The notes: generated by a model from the sequence alone, not told the origin. Shown: positions 53,829 through 64,000, counted from the stretch's first letter. The stretch: DNA of 64,000 bases from Actinopolyspora lacussalsi (GCA_030803735.1 JAURUC010000001.1:586501-650500), one strand, 5' to 3'. Made by a program: numbers and translations.

Positions 53829-55598
53829 ATGGAATCTACGGCCGCGGAGTTCGCGCCGCACGACGGGACGACGACTCTGACCGGGTACCTGGACCGCTCC
53901 GCGGTGGAGCGACCGGATGCCACCGCGATCACCTTCGTCGACTACGAGGCGAGCAGGGACGGTCTCACCACTTCGTTGACGATCTCCGAGTTGCATCGTC
54001 GTGTTCACGCGGTGGCGGCCTGGACGGCACACCGCTGTGAGCAGGGAGAACGGGTGGCGATCCTCGCTCCGCAGGGAATCGAGTACGTCATCGGCTTCCT
54101 GGGAGCCATCCGGGCCGGTGCCATCGCGGTTCCGCTGTTCCAGCCGGACATGCCCGGCCAGGAGGGCAGGCTCGATGCCGTACTCGACGACTGCGAACCG
54201 GCGTGCGTGCTGACCACGAAGGACACGTTCGACCGGGTTCGAGAGGTGATCCGGCAGCGCGGTGCCCGTGCGCCGCGTGAGTGCCTGGCCGTAGACACCC
54301 TCCAGGAGGATTGGTCGTCCGAGTCGCTTCCGCCGACCGCCGCACCGGATGATGTCGCCTACCTGCAGTACACCTCCGGTTCGACGCGGGTGCCCGCAGG
54401 CGTGCGGATCACGCACGCCAATGTGGTCGCCAACGCGCGACAGGCCCTGTCGGCCTACTTCGGCGAGCGTATCGAGGGCGGGGCCACCGTCAGCTGGCTA
54501 CCGCTGTTCCACGACATGGGGCTGGTGCTGTCCGTGGCTGCCCCCGTGGTGGGTGGCATAAAGTCCGTGTTGCTGGACCCCGCGGCGTTCCTGCGGCAGC
54601 CGGGACGCTGGTTACGCCAGCTCGCGGCGAACCCGCGCTGCATCACCGCCGCTCCCAACTTCGCCTTCGACTACACCGCGGCCAGGGTGACCGACCGGGA
54701 GAAGGCGTGGACGAGACTGGACCGGGTGGTCGCGATGATCAACGGCAGCGAGCCCGTGCTGCCGTCGACCGTGGAGCGGTTCAACCGAGCGTTCGAGTTC
54801 TGCGGTCTGCGCCCGGAGACCCACCGTTGCTCGTTCGGACTGGCGGAGGCGACCGTGTTCGTCGCCACCAGCCCGGCCGGGACCGCTCCCCGAAGTGTTC
54901 GGTTCGACCGCGATTCCCTCGGTAGGGGAGCAGCGGTAACGGCGAACGACGATGCCCCGTCGAGCACGCTGGTCTCCTGCGGCAGCCCGCTCGGGCAGCG
55001 GGTGGCCATCGTCGGTCCCGAGTCCCACCGCCCGCTCCCGGAAGCGGCAGTGGGGGAGATCTGGGTGAACGGCCCCAACATCGGACAGGGCTACTGGAAG
55101 TGGGACGGTGCCGCCTCCGACGAGGTTTTCCGAGCTCGATTGCACGAAGCCGGTGAGCTACCGGAAACCGGCTGGCTGCGCACCGGTGATCTCGGGGTTC
55201 GTTACGACGGTGAGCTGTTCGTGACGGGCAGGATCAAGGATCTGATCATTCTGGACGGTCGGAACCACTATCCGCAGGATCTGGAGCAGACCGTGGAACA
55301 GCGCTCCGAGGTGCGCAAGCACCACACCGCGGCGTTCTCCGTCAGCGTCGACGACACCGAACGAGTGGTGATAGCCGCCGAGTACTCCCGCTCGCTTCCG
55401 CCCGAAGGACGGTTCCCCTCGGAGATCGAAACGGCCCTGCGCAAGGACATCGCCAACGCGCACGGCGTGAGCGTGCACGAGCTGCTGCTGCTCGAACCGG
55501 ACACCGTCCCCCACACGTCCAGCGGCAAGGTTGCGCGCCGCGAGTGCAGGCGGCGTTACCTCGATGGCGAACTGAGCTCGGAGAAAGCCCATGACTGA
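53829..55598 (+). CDS. Fatty acyl-AMP ligase (FAAL, FadD32-like)
   Basis: A 589-residue ANL ligase expected to adenylate a fatty acid and hand the acyl group to the N-terminal ACP of the adjacent PKS, not to CoA. Motifs are YLQYTSGSTRVPAGVRITHANV (about 177-200), WLPLFHDMGLVL, the FAAL-typical RCSFGLAEATVFV, and GWLRTGDLGVRYDGELFVTGRIKDLIILDGRNHYPQDLE (FadD32-like C-terminal hinge); the last Lys is in HTSSGKVARRE. ATG 53829 follows AAGG by 5 nt. The stop overlaps the PKS start by 8 bp. The gene order FAAL-PKS-carboxylase equals fadD32-pks13-accD4. Substrate chain length is unknown. Confidence 0.9.
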   Translation: MESTAAEFAPHDGTTTLTGYLDRSAVERPDATAITFVDYEASRDGLTTSLTISELHRRVHAVAAWTAHRCEQGERVAILAPQGIEYVIGFLGAIRAGAIAVPLFQPDMPGQEGRLDAVLDDCEPACVLTTKDTFDRVREVIRQRGARAPRECLAVDTLQEDWSSESLPPTAAPDDVAYLQYTSGSTRVPAGVRITHANVVANARQALSAYFGERIEGGATVSWLPLFHDMGLVLSVAAPVVGGIKSVLLDPAAFLRQPGRWLRQLAANPRCITAAPNFAFDYTAARVTDREKAWTRLDRVVAMINGSEPVLPSTVERFNRAFEFCGLRPETHRCSFGLAEATVFVATSPAGTAPRSVRFDRDSLGRGAAVTANDDAPSSTLVSCGSPLGQRVAIVGPESHRPLPEAAVGEIWVNGPNIGQGYWKWDGAASDEVFRARLHEAGELPETGWLRTGDLGVRYDGELFVTGRIKDLIILDGRNHYPQDLEQTVEQRSEVRKHHTAAFSVSVDDTERVVIAAEYSRSLPPEGRFPSEIETALRKDIANAHGVSVHELLLLEPDTVPHTSSGKVARRECRRRYLDGELSSEKAHD

Positions 55599-58500
55599 TC
55601 GCTCGGAACTCGGCGAGTGGCTCGTGCACCGTATCGCCGAGCGCACCGGGATACGCCCCGCACGGATCGAAACCGACCGGCCCTTCGACGAGTTCGGACT
55701 CTCTTCCCGGGACGTCGTGGCGCTGTCGGGTGATCTGGAAACCCTGCTGGGCAGGTCACTACCCGCCACGCTGCTCTGGGAGTTCCCCACGATCGAACGG
55801 CTGGCCGAAGCGCTGGCCGGTTCCGGTTCGGCCGGTTCGACCGTTGCCGGAACCGAACCGGCCGAACCGGTCGCGGTGATCGGTCTCGGGTGCCGTTTCC
55901 CGGGAGCCGACGGCCCGGAACGGTTCTGGGAGCTGCTGCGTTCGGGAACCGATGCCGTCGGAACCGTTCCCGACCGACGTTGGCAGGACTTCGCCCCCGG
56001 GCAGCGGAGCGTGCTGGACGATCTTCCCACCGCCGGCGGATATCTGGACGACGTCGCCGCGTTCGACGCGGGGTTTTTCGAGGTTTCCCCGCGTGAAGCC
56101 GAGGTCATGGATCCGCAGCAGCGGTTATTGCTCGAAGTGAGCTGGGAGGCGCTGGAGAACGCGGGTGTGGTTCCCGAACGCCTGCGGGGGTCGAACACCG
56201 GCGTGTTCGTGGGGGCCGCTGCCACTGAGTACGGCCAGCTGACCACCCGGGATCTCGGGGCGATCGACGCGTGGACCGGCACCGGCGGCGCTATGAGCGT
56301 GATCGCCAACCGCCTGTCCTACCTGCTGGATCTGCGCGGCCCCAGCCTCGCCGTCGACACCGCTTGCTCGTCCTCGTTGGTGGCACTGCACCAGGCGTGC
56401 GCCAGCCTGCGCACGGGGGAGAGCCGCACCGCCCTGACCGGCGGGGTGAACCTGCTGTTGTCCCCGGCGATAACCGCCAATTTCCACAGTGCCGGTGCGC
56501 TGGCCGCCGACGGGCGGTGCAAACCCTTCGACGCCGCCGCCGACGGCATCGTCCGTGGCGAGGGTTGCGGTGTCGTCGTGCTCAAACTGCTGTCCGAGGC
56601 CAATCGGGACGGTGACCGGGTGCACGCCGTGATCCGCGGCTCCGCGGTGAACTCCGACGGCCGTTCCAACGGACTCATGGCCCCCAACCCCTCTGCCCAG
56701 GAAAGACTACTGCGTTCGGCCTGTGCCACCGCCGATCTCGATCCCGGCGTGCTGGACTACGTGGAGGCCCACGGCACGGGAACTCTGCTGGGAGATCCGA
56801 TCGAGGCGACGGCGCTGGGGGCGGTCTTCGGTGCCGATCGCACGGGGGATCGGCCGCTACTGCTCGGTTCGGTCAAGGCGAACCTCGGGCATCTGGAGGC
56901 GGCCGCGGGCATCGCCGGGATCATCAAGGTGGTGCTGGCCATGCGGCACGGCCGGTTACCTGCCACACCGCACTACCGGACTCCCAACCCCCACATTCCC
57001 TTCGAACGCGCACGCCTGGAAGTCGTGGGGCAACACCGCCCCTGGCCGGAGTACTCCGGCGTCGCACGGGCCGGTGTCTCCGGTTTCGGATTCGGTGGCA
57101 CCAACGCGCACGTGCTGCTGGAGTCCTGGCCGGGCCCGCCCGAGAGCGAGCGGGAAGTCGCCGGACCGCACACGCTGTTCCTGTCCGGAAGCACCGGTTC
57201 CCACCTGCGGCGGACGGCGGCGCGGTTGGCCGAACGGCTGCGAGACCCCGAACACACCGACACTCCGGTCACCGACATCGCCCACACCCTGCTGCGGCAC
57301 CGCAGGCAGCACGTGCGGCGCGGCGCGGTCGTCGGTCAGGACCGCGCTCGGCTCGCGGAGGGGTTGGATGCCCTCGCCACCGAGGACACCGCGGCCGGAG
57401 TGGTGCGCGGGCGCGCCGGATCGGCGGGCGAACCGGTGTGGGTGTTCTCCGGATACGGTTCACAGTGGCCCGGCATGTGCCGTGAACTGCTGCGGGACGA
57501 GCCGGCCCTCGCGGAGTCGTTGCGGCGGAACGACACCGAGTTCAGCGCCGTGACCGGGTTCTCGCTGTACGAGGCGCTCGCGGCGGGATCCGAACTCGAC
57601 GGGTTGTACCGAACCCAGCTCGGACTGTTCGGTACCCAGCTCGCGCTGGCGGAACTGTGGAAGTCCCACGGCGCACGACCGGGCGCGATCATCGGGCACT
57701 CCATGGGGGAGGTGGCCGCCGCCGTGGCGGCCGGTGCGCTGGACTACGGCACGGGACTGCGGGTCATGGACACCCGCACCCGACTGCTGGCCGAGATGGA
57801 AGCCGCTGGCGGTGGGGCCATGGCGGTTCTGGAGGGATCGCCCGATGAGGTCGCCGAGCTGGCTGACTGGTTTCCGGGGGCGGTAGTGGCGGTGCACACC
57901 TCCTCCCGCCGTTGCACCGTCGCGGGCCCTGCCGACGAGATCGAGCTGCTGGCCGCGCACTTCCGGCGTCGTGACCGCGTGGTGCGGGTGCTCGACGTGG
58001 CCGGAGCCGGACACACCTCCGCCGTCGATCCGCTGCTGGGCAGATTGCGGGAAGAACTGGCCGACCTCGCCCCGGCCACCCCGGCGATTCCCGTCTACAG
58101 CACCGTCGAGCACGAATCCGGGGTCACACCGACGTTCGACGCCGATTACTGGGCTCGGAACCTGCGTCGCCCGGTGTTGCTGGATCGCGCCGTGCGGGAG
58201 GCGGTGACCGGCGGGTTCGACACCTTCGTCGAGATCGCCCCGCATCCGATAGTCACCTCCGGTGTCGAGGAGACGGCGGTCGACGCGGGCGTGCGGGATC
58301 CGCTGCTGGTGTTCGCCTCACGACGGGACACCGACGAGACGGCGACGTTCCGCGAGAACCTCGCCCGACTGCACGTCAACGGACGACTGCCCGAACCGCC
58401 CGGCCTTCCCACGGGCAACATCGCCGAGCTGCCGTTGCCCGTCTGGGAGCACGAGCGGTACTGGATCTCCGTCGCCGGAGCGAGTTCCGTCGGAGGAGAG

Positions 58501-61500
58501 CACCGGCTGCTCGGACATCACGTGGAGCTGCCGGACGGGCGACACGCCTGGCAGGGCGAGATCGGGACCGGCTCCCTTCCCTGGTTGGGCGACCACCGGG
58601 TGCACGACACCGAAGTCCTGGCCGGTACCGGGTATCTGGAGATGGCGCTGGCCGCTGCCGGCCGAGTGCTGGACCTCCCACCGGACCGTCTGTTGCTCGA
58701 CGGGCTCGAACTGCACGACATGCTCGTGCTCGCTCCGGAGCTGACGGTCACCACGGTGGTCACCCCGCACGAGCCCGAGCCGTACGGCACCGCTGGTGTG
58801 ACCGTCGAGGTGCACAGCCGTTCCGCGAACGGCGGTTGGCACCGACACGCCGTCGCCGAGGTGATACGCACTACGCCCGAGGAGCGAGCCGAGCGTGACT
58901 CGGCCGGTGGTGACTCCGCAGGCTGGGACTCCACCGACTGGGATCCCAACGTGGCCGCGGACGGCGGCGAACAGGTGCGGCTGTACCCCGCGCTGCGCGC
59001 GGCGGGCCAGGAGTACGGACCGGCCTTCCGGCCCGTGCAGCGGGCGCACGCCGGTGACGCGAGCGCGGTGGCCGAGCTGGCGTTGCCCGACGAGGCGGGA
59101 AGCCGCCAGGAGTTCCTCGCGCATCCGGTGATCACCGACGGCTGTCTGCAGACTCTCGTCGCGGCCGCGATTGGTACCGACGACTCCGCGGAAGTCGAGC
59201 TGTTCGTTCCGGTCGAGTTGCGCGACGTGCGGCTGTTCCGTCGCGTGCCCTCCCGGGTTCGTTGTCACGCCAGGCTGGTCACGAGTCCCGGAGAACCGGA
59301 GGTGACCGGATCCGTGTTCGTCACCGACGAGCACGAGCGCGCGGTGCTGCGGATCGGCCTGGTTCGCGCGCGCCGCATGGGGGCCACTCCCGTACCGCGT
59401 GATCCAGCCGAAGCCGGATTGCGGCTGTGCTGGGAGGAGTCCTACCTGCCGGAGCCAGTCCCCGACGGCGGTGACTGGCTGCTGTTCGGTGCGGCTCCGG
59501 AACTGGCCCAGCGGTTGCGGGACCGTGGTCGACGCGTCACCAGCGCTACGCCGGGGCCGGACGAGGGGCTGCCGCGGCGCTTCGACGAGGCCGAGCGTTT
59601 CCTGGTCGAGGCTGTCGCTCCCGCCGGAATGGTCGTTCTCATCGGGGAGGAGGACACCCTCGAAGCCCACTTCTCGGCGGCGCGGGAGCGGTTGCTCCGG
59701 TTGGCGAGGCTGGTGCGGGTCCTGGAGACCCACGACGGTGCTCCCACGCGGCTGTGGCTGGTCAGCACCGGCTCGGCCAACGCGGAGCTTCGGGCGTTGG
59801 TTCGGGTGCTCACCTTCGAACACCCCCGGGTGCGCGTTTCACTCGTCAAGGCGGCCGGGGCGGACGCGGAGTCGTTGGCCGACGAGCTGTGCGCGGACTC
59901 CGCCGAGGACGACGTACGTCACGAGCAGGGACGTCGGCACGTCGCCAGGCTGCACGGTGTCCGGCCGGAGTCCTCGGTCGCCGCACCAGCGGTGCGGCCG
60001 CAGTCCTATCTGATCACCGGTGGGCTGGGCGGTCTCGGCCACACCTTCGCTCGGTGGCTGGCCGAGCGGGGTGCCGCTCGAGTGGTGCTCAACGGCCGCC
60101 GCGATCCCGCTCCGGACGTCGAGCGCGACATAGAACGACTCCGTGCGGGTGGAACCGAGGTCGTCGTGGTCACCGGTGACATCGGGGAAGCGGGCACGGC
60201 CGAGCGGTTGGTCGAGGCCGCCACCGATGGCGGGCTCGCGCTGTGCGGGGTGCTGCACGCCGCCGGAGCCCTGGACGACGGTCCGTTCACCGAGTCGACC
60301 GAGCAGGGGCTGGAACGCGTCTGGCACGCCAAGGTGGAGGGCGGCCTACGACTGCACGAGGCCACCCTCCATTCCGAACCGGACTGGTGGGTCACCTTCT
60401 CCTCGGCGGCGGCACTGCTCGGCTCACCGGGTCAGGCCGCTTACGCCACCGCCAACGCGGCCCTCGACGACCTCGTGCGGTGGCGCCGTGCACAAGGGCT
60501 CGTCGGCACCAGCGTGCAATGGGGAGTGTGGGGCGAGGTAGGGGCCGCGAGCGAGTCGTTCACCGGTGTGCTGCGGCCGTTGTCCACTGCCGCCGGCACC
60601 GAGGCGTTCGAGATTCTGCTGGGGACCGAACAGCCGGTCACGGGAGTGGCGTGGCTCGACGGGGGCCGGGCCGGCCGGATGTTCCCGGAACTGTCCGCGC
60701 GCCCGTTCTTCCGGCACGTGGTCGGCGAGGAACCGGGTGCCGCTGTCGGAACCGACCCCGAACAGCTCCGCTCAGTCGCCCCGGAAGAGGCGCTGCGCAC
60801 GGTGACTTCGACGCTGACGCGGCTGCTGGGCGAGATCATCGGCACGGCCGCGGCCGATGTGGACCCCGACCGACCGTTGACCGGGCTCGGACTCGACTCG
60901 CTGATGGCCATGCGAGCTCGCAACGCGGTCGAACGCGAGTTCGGGGTCGGTATAGCCCCCGCCATGCTGCTGCGGGGGTGCAGCACCGCCGAACTGGCGA
61001 ACCAGTTGCTCGTCGACCTCGGCGTCGAGTCCCCCGGTGCCCAGCGGGTGAACGCCGAACCGGCAGCCTCTCGTGCGATCGGTGCGCGCGATGCCACGGA
61101 ACGCTGGCTGGCGCACCTGTGGCGCGAAGTCCTGGGGCTGGACAGCGTGGGAGTCGACCAGGACTTCTACCGGATCGGCGGTGACGAGCTCCTGGCGGAG
61201 AAGGTCACCGCGGCGGTGCGGGAGCGGTTGGGGACCGAGGTCCCGGAGCTGTTCGGACAGCCCACGATCGAACGGATGGCCGATCTCGTCCGGGACTCCT
61301 TCGAGTTGGCGGACGGACCGGTACGGACGCTCCGCGCCGAGGGAAGGGCCACGCCACTGTTCCTGTTCCATCCCGCCGGTGGTCCCACCAGCGTGTACCA
61401 GCCACTGGTCGAACGGCTCGGCGGGGAGCAGCCCTGCTACGGCATGGAACGGTTGGACCAGTACGAGACCGTTCCCGAGAAAGCCACCCGCTACATCGAG

Positions 61501-62142
61501 CTGCTCCGCGAGATCCAACCCGAGGGGCCCTACCGCCTGGGTGGTTGGTCCTTCGGCGGATGTCTGGCCTTCGAGACGGCGCGTCAACTGGCCGATCGTG
61601 GCGAGGAGGTGGAAACGGTGCTGCTCATCGACTCCATCCTGCCGCTGCCCGCTCCGGAGTTCTCGGACGAGGAACTGATAACCCGCCGCTTCCGGCGATT
61701 CGTCGAACACATCGAGCACACCTACGGGGTCTCGCTGCCGGTTCCGGTGGACGAGTTGGACGAGTTCGACGAGCAGGAACAGATGGAACGGGTCATGTCG
61801 GCGCTCGCGGGCGACGAACTCGGTATCGGCGCCGGTGTGCTGCGGCACCAGTACACATCCTATGTGGACGCCAGGATCGCGGAGCGCTACGAACCGGGTC
61901 GTTACGAGGGGCCGGTGGTGCTGTACCGCGCCGCCGCGGCCGAAAGCACCACGACCACCCTCGATCCCCGCTACCTGCGTTCGGACGACTCGCTCGGTTG
62001 GGACGACTACGCCGCGGACCTGGAAGTCGTGCGGGTGCCCGGTGACCACCTCTCGATGATCGACCCCCCGCACGTCGACGTCATGACCGACCACCTCCGG
62101 CGACTACTCGGCATCGGTGACAGCAGTGAAGTCAGGGAGTGA
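55591..62142 (+). CDS. Type I polyketide synthase: ACP-KS-AT-DH-KR-ACP-ACP*-TE
   Basis: A 2183-residue, single-module synthase. ACP1 (about 1-80; S39 in FGLSSRD). KS (about 90-520; Cys259 in DTACSSS, His in EAHGTG and [10 protein letters not shown]). AT (about 610-905; S704 in GHSMGE; the YASH/HAFH position reads AGAGH). DH (about 970-1260; H1002 in [14 protein letters not shown], with D and A for the usual G and P; D1183 in ITDGCLQT). KR (about 1470-1650; TGGLGGLG from T1476, LDD 1561-1563, Tyr1618 in QAAYATAN), B-type by LDD. ACP2 S1770 in [11 protein letters not shown]3 has E1866 in GGDELLA where Ser is required. TE (about 1910-2175; S1987 in GWSFGG). No ER. AT takes carboxyacyl-CoA, probably made with the AccD partner. 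It resembles Pks13 but carries DH/KR. Confidence 0.92.
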   Translation: MTDRSELGEWLVHRIAERTGIRPARIETDRPFDEFGLSSRDVVALSGDLETLLGRSLPATLLWEFPTIERLAEALAGSGSAGSTVAGTEPAEPVAVIGLGCRFPGADGPERFWELLRSGTDAVGTVPDRRWQDFAPGQRSVLDDLPTAGGYLDDVAAFDAGFFEVSPREAEVMDPQQRLLLEVSWEALENAGVVPERLRGSNTGVFVGAAATEYGQLTTRDLGAIDAWTGTGGAMSVIANRLSYLLDLRGPSLAVDTACSSSLVALHQACASLRTGESRTALTGGVNLLLSPAITANFHSAGALAADGRCKPFDAAADGIVRGEGCGVVVLKLLSEANRDGDRVHAVIRGSAVNSDGRSNGLMAPNPSAQERLLRSACATADLDPGVLDYVEAHGTGTLLGDPIEATALGAVFGADRTGDRPLLLGSVKANLGHLEAAAGIAGIIKVVLAMRHGRLPATPHYRTPNPHIPFERARLEVVGQHRPWPEYSGVARAGVSGFGFGGTNAHVLLESWPGPPESEREVAGPHTLFLSGSTGSHLRRTAARLAERLRDPEHTDTPVTDIAHTLLRHRRQHVRRGAVVGQDRARLAEGLDALATEDTAAGVVRGRAGSAGEPVWVFSGYGSQWPGMCRELLRDEPALAESLRRNDTEFSAVTGFSLYEALAAGSELDGLYRTQLGLFGTQLALAELWKSHGARPGAIIGHSMGEVAAAVAAGALDYGTGLRVMDTRTRLLAEMEAAGGGAMAVLEGSPDEVAELADWFPGAVVAVHTSSRRCTVAGPADEIELLAAHFRRRDRVVRVLDVAGAGHTSAVDPLLGRLREELADLAPATPAIPVYSTVEHESGVTPTFDADYWARNLRRPVLLDRAVREAVTGGFDTFVEIAPHPIVTSGVEETAVDAGVRDPLLVFASRRDTDETATFRENLARLHVNGRLPEPPGLPTGNIAELPLPVWEHERYWISVAGASSVGGEHRLLGHHVELPDGRHAWQGEIGTGSLPWLGDHRVHDTEVLAGTGYLEMALAAAGRVLDLPPDRLLLDGLELHDMLVLAPELTVTTVVTPHEPEPYGTAGVTVEVHSRSANGGWHRHAVAEVIRTTPEERAERDSAGGDSAGWDSTDWDPNVAADGGEQVRLYPALRAAGQEYGPAFRPVQRAHAGDASAVAELALPDEAGSRQEFLAHPVITDGCLQTLVAAAIGTDDSAEVELFVPVELRDVRLFRRVPSRVRCHARLVTSPGEPEVTGSVFVTDEHERAVLRIGLVRARRMGATPVPRDPAEAGLRLCWEESYLPEPVPDGGDWLLFGAAPELAQRLRDRGRRVTSATPGPDEGLPRRFDEAERFLVEAVAPAGMVVLIGEEDTLEAHFSAARERLLRLARLVRVLETHDGAPTRLWLVSTGSANAELRALVRVLTFEHPRVRVSLVKAAGADAESLADELCADSAEDDVRHEQGRRHVARLHGVRPESSVAAPAVRPQSYLITGGLGGLGHTFARWLAERGAARVVLNGRRDPAPDVERDIERLRAGGTEVVVVTGDIGEAGTAERLVEAATDGGLALCGVLHAAGALDDGPFTESTEQGLERVWHAKVEGGLRLHEATLHSEPDWWVTFSSAAALLGSPGQAAYATANAALDDLVRWRRAQGLVGTSVQWGVWGEVGAASESFTGVLRPLSTAAGTEAFEILLGTEQPVTGVAWLDGGRAGRMFPELSARPFFRHVVGEEPGAAVGTDPEQLRSVAPEEALRTVTSTLTRLLGEIIGTAAADVDPDRPLTGLGLDSLMAMRARNAVEREFGVGIAPAMLLRGCSTAELANQLLVDLGVESPGAQRVNAEPAASRAIGARDATERWLAHLWREVLGLDSVGVDQDFYRIGGDELLAEKVTAAVRERLGTEVPELFGQPTIERMADLVRDSFELADGPVRTLRAEGRATPLFLFHPAGGPTSVYQPLVERLGGEQPCYGMERLDQYETVPEKATRYIELLREIQPEGPYRLGGWSFGGCLAFETARQLADRGEEVETVLLIDSILPLPAPEFSDEELITRRFRRFVEHIEHTYGVSLPVPVDELDEFDEQEQMERVMSALAGDELGIGAGVLRHQYTSYVDARIAERYEPGRYEGPVVLYRAAAAESTTTTLDPRYLRSDDSLGWDDYAADLEVVRVPGDHLSMIDPPHVDVMTDHLRRLLGIGDSSEVRE

Positions 62143-62145
62143 CTC

Positions 62146-63720
62146 ATGGCGGACAACGAACCCAGTGGTACGTCCGAACGCATCGACGATCTCGAACAAC
62201 GGCGTGTCGAAGCGGTTTCCCGGGCAGACGAGGTAGCGGCGGCCAAACAGCACCCCAAGGGCAAGTACACCGCACGGGAACGCATCGAGCTACTGGTCGA
62301 CGAGGACTCCTTCGTCGAGGTCGGTGAGTTCACGCTGCGGCGCCCCACCTCGTTGGACACGGGCGACGACCGCTGTTACGGCGACGGGGTGGTGACCGGT
62401 TACGCGACGGTGGACGGCAGGCGGATCTGCCTCTTCTCGCACGACTTCACCACCTACGGCGGAAGCATGGGTGAGGCATTCGGCGAGAAGGTTCTCAAGA
62501 TCATGGACATGGCCACCAAGGCGGGGTGCCCCGTCGTCGGCATCAACGATTCCGGCGGGGCGCGAATCCAGGAAGGGGTGGTCTCGCTCGCCTACTACGC
62601 GGAGCTGAGCAGGCGCAACTCGAAGGCATCGGGAGTGGTTCCCCAGATATCGGTGGTCATGGGGCCGTGTGCGGGTGGCGCCGTCTACACGCCCGCGCTG
62701 ACCGACTTCACCGTGATGGTCGACCGGACCTCGCGCATGTTCGTAACCGGCCCCGACGTCGTGCGTTCGGTGACCGGGGAGAACATCTCGGCCGAGGAAC
62801 TCGGGGGAGCCGAGGTCAACGGCAGCGTGACCGGCAACGCCCACTACGTCGCCTCGGACGAGGTCGACGCGCTCGACTGGGTGCGGACGCTGCTGGCGTT
62901 CCTGCCGGCCAACAACATGGCCGTGCCGCCGGAGTATCCGGTGTTGGAGCCCGCCGCTGCCGCGTCCGAGCTCGACACCGTGGTGCCCGACTCGCCCAAC
63001 CGGTCCTACGACATGCGGCGGGTACTGGCGGCGGTGCTCGACGACGGCGAGCTGCTGGAGGTGCACGCCTCGTTCGCCCCGAACGTGCTGTGCGGTTTCG
63101 GCCGAGTGGAGGGACGAACCGTCGGAGTGGTCGCCAGCCAGCCACTGCGGCAGTCGGGGATAATGGACATCGACGCATCCGAGAAGGCCGCACGCTTCGT
63201 GCGGTTCTGCGACGCGTTCAACATCGCCCTGCTCACGTTCGCCGACGTGCCCGGTTATCTTCCCGGCAGGGAACAGGAGCAGCGGGGGATAATCCGACGC
63301 GGTGCCAAGCTGCTCTACGCCTACTCGGAGGCCACCGTTCCCAAGGTGACCGTGGTGACCAGGAAGGCCTACGGCGGCGGTTACGCAGTGATGGGGTCCA
63401 AACATCTCGGTGCCGACGTCAATTTGGCCTGGCCCACCGCGGAGATCGCGGTCATGGGGGCAGAAGGCGCGGTCGAACTGCTCTACCGCGCCGAGCTGGC
63501 CGAAGCCGAGGCCAACGGCGTCCGCGCCTCGGTCCGCGCGAAGCTGATCGCCGAGTACCGGGCCACCATGACGACCCCGTACGTGGCGGCCGAACGCGGC
63601 TACGTCGATTCGGTGATCCGGCCCGCCATGACACGCGCCCGAGTGTCCGACGCGTTGCTGATGCTCGAGGCGAAGCGGGAGGAATCCCCACCGAAGAAGC
63701 ACAGCACTATGCCACTGTGA
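62146..63720 (+). CDS. Acyl-CoA carboxylase beta (carboxyltransferase) subunit
   Basis: A 524-residue AccD/PccB-type subunit that moves CO2 from biotin to an acyl-CoA alpha-carbon; it needs a separate biotinylated AccA. The N-half has GKYTARERIELLVDE and GGSMGEAFGEKVLKIMD, plus INDSGGARIQEG (CoA oxyanion region). The C-half has PGREQEQRGIIRRGAKLLYAYSEA and KAYGGGYAVMGSKHLGAD. The position that is Asp422 in S. coelicolor PccB and sets propionyl specificity is Ala here. The gene starts 3 bp after the PKS stop, in the place of accD4. It probably makes the PKS extender, perhaps an acyl group longer than propionyl. The AccA subunit is not in the window. Confidence 0.92.
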   Translation: MADNEPSGTSERIDDLEQRRVEAVSRADEVAAAKQHPKGKYTARERIELLVDEDSFVEVGEFTLRRPTSLDTGDDRCYGDGVVTGYATVDGRRICLFSHDFTTYGGSMGEAFGEKVLKIMDMATKAGCPVVGINDSGGARIQEGVVSLAYYAELSRRNSKASGVVPQISVVMGPCAGGAVYTPALTDFTVMVDRTSRMFVTGPDVVRSVTGENISAEELGGAEVNGSVTGNAHYVASDEVDALDWVRTLLAFLPANNMAVPPEYPVLEPAAAASELDTVVPDSPNRSYDMRRVLAAVLDDGELLEVHASFAPNVLCGFGRVEGRTVGVVASQPLRQSGIMDIDASEKAARFVRFCDAFNIALLTFADVPGYLPGREQEQRGIIRRGAKLLYAYSEATVPKVTVVTRKAYGGGYAVMGSKHLGADVNLAWPTAEIAVMGAEGAVELLYRAELAEAEANGVRASVRAKLIAEYRATMTTPYVAAERGYVDSVIRPAMTRARVSDALLMLEAKREESPPKKHSTMPL

Positions 63721-63816
63721 TCCCTGTCGACAGGCCCCACCGTCCCGGCGATTTCGCGAGAAATCGACGCCCGGGTCGGACCGTCTTCCGGATGGGGCCG
63801 TGCTCTCGCGGGGAAA

Positions 63817-63850
63817 ACCCGACGGCGTGGGCGTCCATTCGCCGTCGGGT
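63817..63850. terminator. Hairpin between the carboxylase and the next gene
   Basis: A perfect 11-bp stem, ACCCGACGGCG (63817-63827) with CGCCGTCGGGT (63840-63850), and a 12-nt loop. AAAA precedes it, so on the minus strand it ends in TTTT. It lies about 95 bp after the accD-type stop and probably terminates both strands. Confidence 0.75.
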
Positions 63851-63915
63851 CTTCCGAAGTGAGGGAGGACGGAAGGTTTCGTCGATCGGGGATTCTGTCA
63901 TCCCGAGCGGGGCCC

Positions 63916-64000
63916 TCAGTCCGCCAGCCAGTCCGCTGTGTCACCGGAGAGCATGTTCGAGGCCCGCAACACTATCTCCATGTCGAAACGGGACTCCGGA
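63916..64000 (-). CDS. Partial CDS, C-terminus only
   Basis: The last 27 codons of a minus-strand gene running off the window, ending EIVLRASNMLSGDTADWLAD and a TGA at 63916-63918. The residues and the hairpin downstream suggest a real gene end, but too little is present to name it. It is convergent with the accD-type gene. Confidence 0.5.
   Translation of the reverse strand, partial: PESRFDMEIVLRASNMLSGDTADWLAD

Noticed and set aside
55591..62142. Calling the PKS a canonical Pks13
   Set aside because: The presence of DH and KR domains and a second plus third carrier does not match Pks13 domain order.

Overview
The window is a high-GC, gene-dense actinomycete chromosome segment. No phage, plasmid, transposase or CRISPR signal was seen. 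The order pdtaR - polA - rpsA - coaE(GrpB fusion) - DUF402 - uvrB follows the Mycobacterium tuberculosis Rv1626-Rv1633 block as I remember it, with extra genes inserted between polA and rpsA. Choline oxidase plus a betaine-aldehyde-type dehydrogenase points to glycine-betaine osmoprotection. A Pseudonocardiales-type organism (Saccharopolyspora/Actinopolyspora-like) is my inference from this mix, not a proven identification.

Region by region. 1-17.5 kb: a small hypothetical gene, an unusually short tRNA-Leu(CAA), the ANTAR regulator PdtaR, a PaaI-type thioesterase, DNA polymerase I, a VOC protein, a YhgE/Pip membrane protein paired with a degenerate ABC-type ATPase, a GNAT, a methyltransferase, ribosomal protein S1 with a hairpin-rich leader, CoaE-GrpB, two DUF402 proteins and UvrB. 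17.5-27.9 kb: an acyl-CoA dehydrogenase, a PPOX-fold protein, an ABC exporter whose ATPase is fused to an exported alpha/beta hydrolase, a TerC-type Mn exporter behind a yybP-ykoY-like Mn2+ riboswitch, a RES-domain toxin/antitoxin-like pair and a secreted GH18 chitinase. 28-37.2 kb: an acyl-CoA catabolism island (FadD, two SDRs, TetR, quinone oxidoreductase; then on the minus strand HAD, APH-like kinase, ACAD and MaoC). Three copies of a 14-bp palindrome probably mark the TetR regulon. HAD-APH-ACAD are the three parts of vertebrate ACAD10 as separate adjacent genes.

37.5-48.4 kb: a secreted protein, choline oxidase and aldehyde dehydrogenase with a divergent TetR regulator, a DivIVA-like coiled-coil protein, a phosphotriesterase-family hydrolase, SixA, DUF2237 and a membrane-anchored GH25 muramidase. 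48.6-53.2 kb: a GT4 - methyltransferase - alpha/alpha-toroid set with a convergent second methyltransferase, then a GNAT. 53.2-63.7 kb: the most interesting part, a three-gene operon of fatty acyl-AMP ligase, a 2183-residue type I PKS (ACP-KS-AT-DH-KR-ACP-ACP*-TE) and an acyl-CoA carboxylase beta subunit. Its layout copies the mycolic-acid locus fadD32-pks13-accD4, but the PKS has extra DH and KR domains, an atypical AT motif and a third carrier domain whose serine is replaced by glutamate. It probably makes a reduced, perhaps alpha-branched lipid rather than a mycolate. The window ends in the C-terminus of a minus-strand gene.
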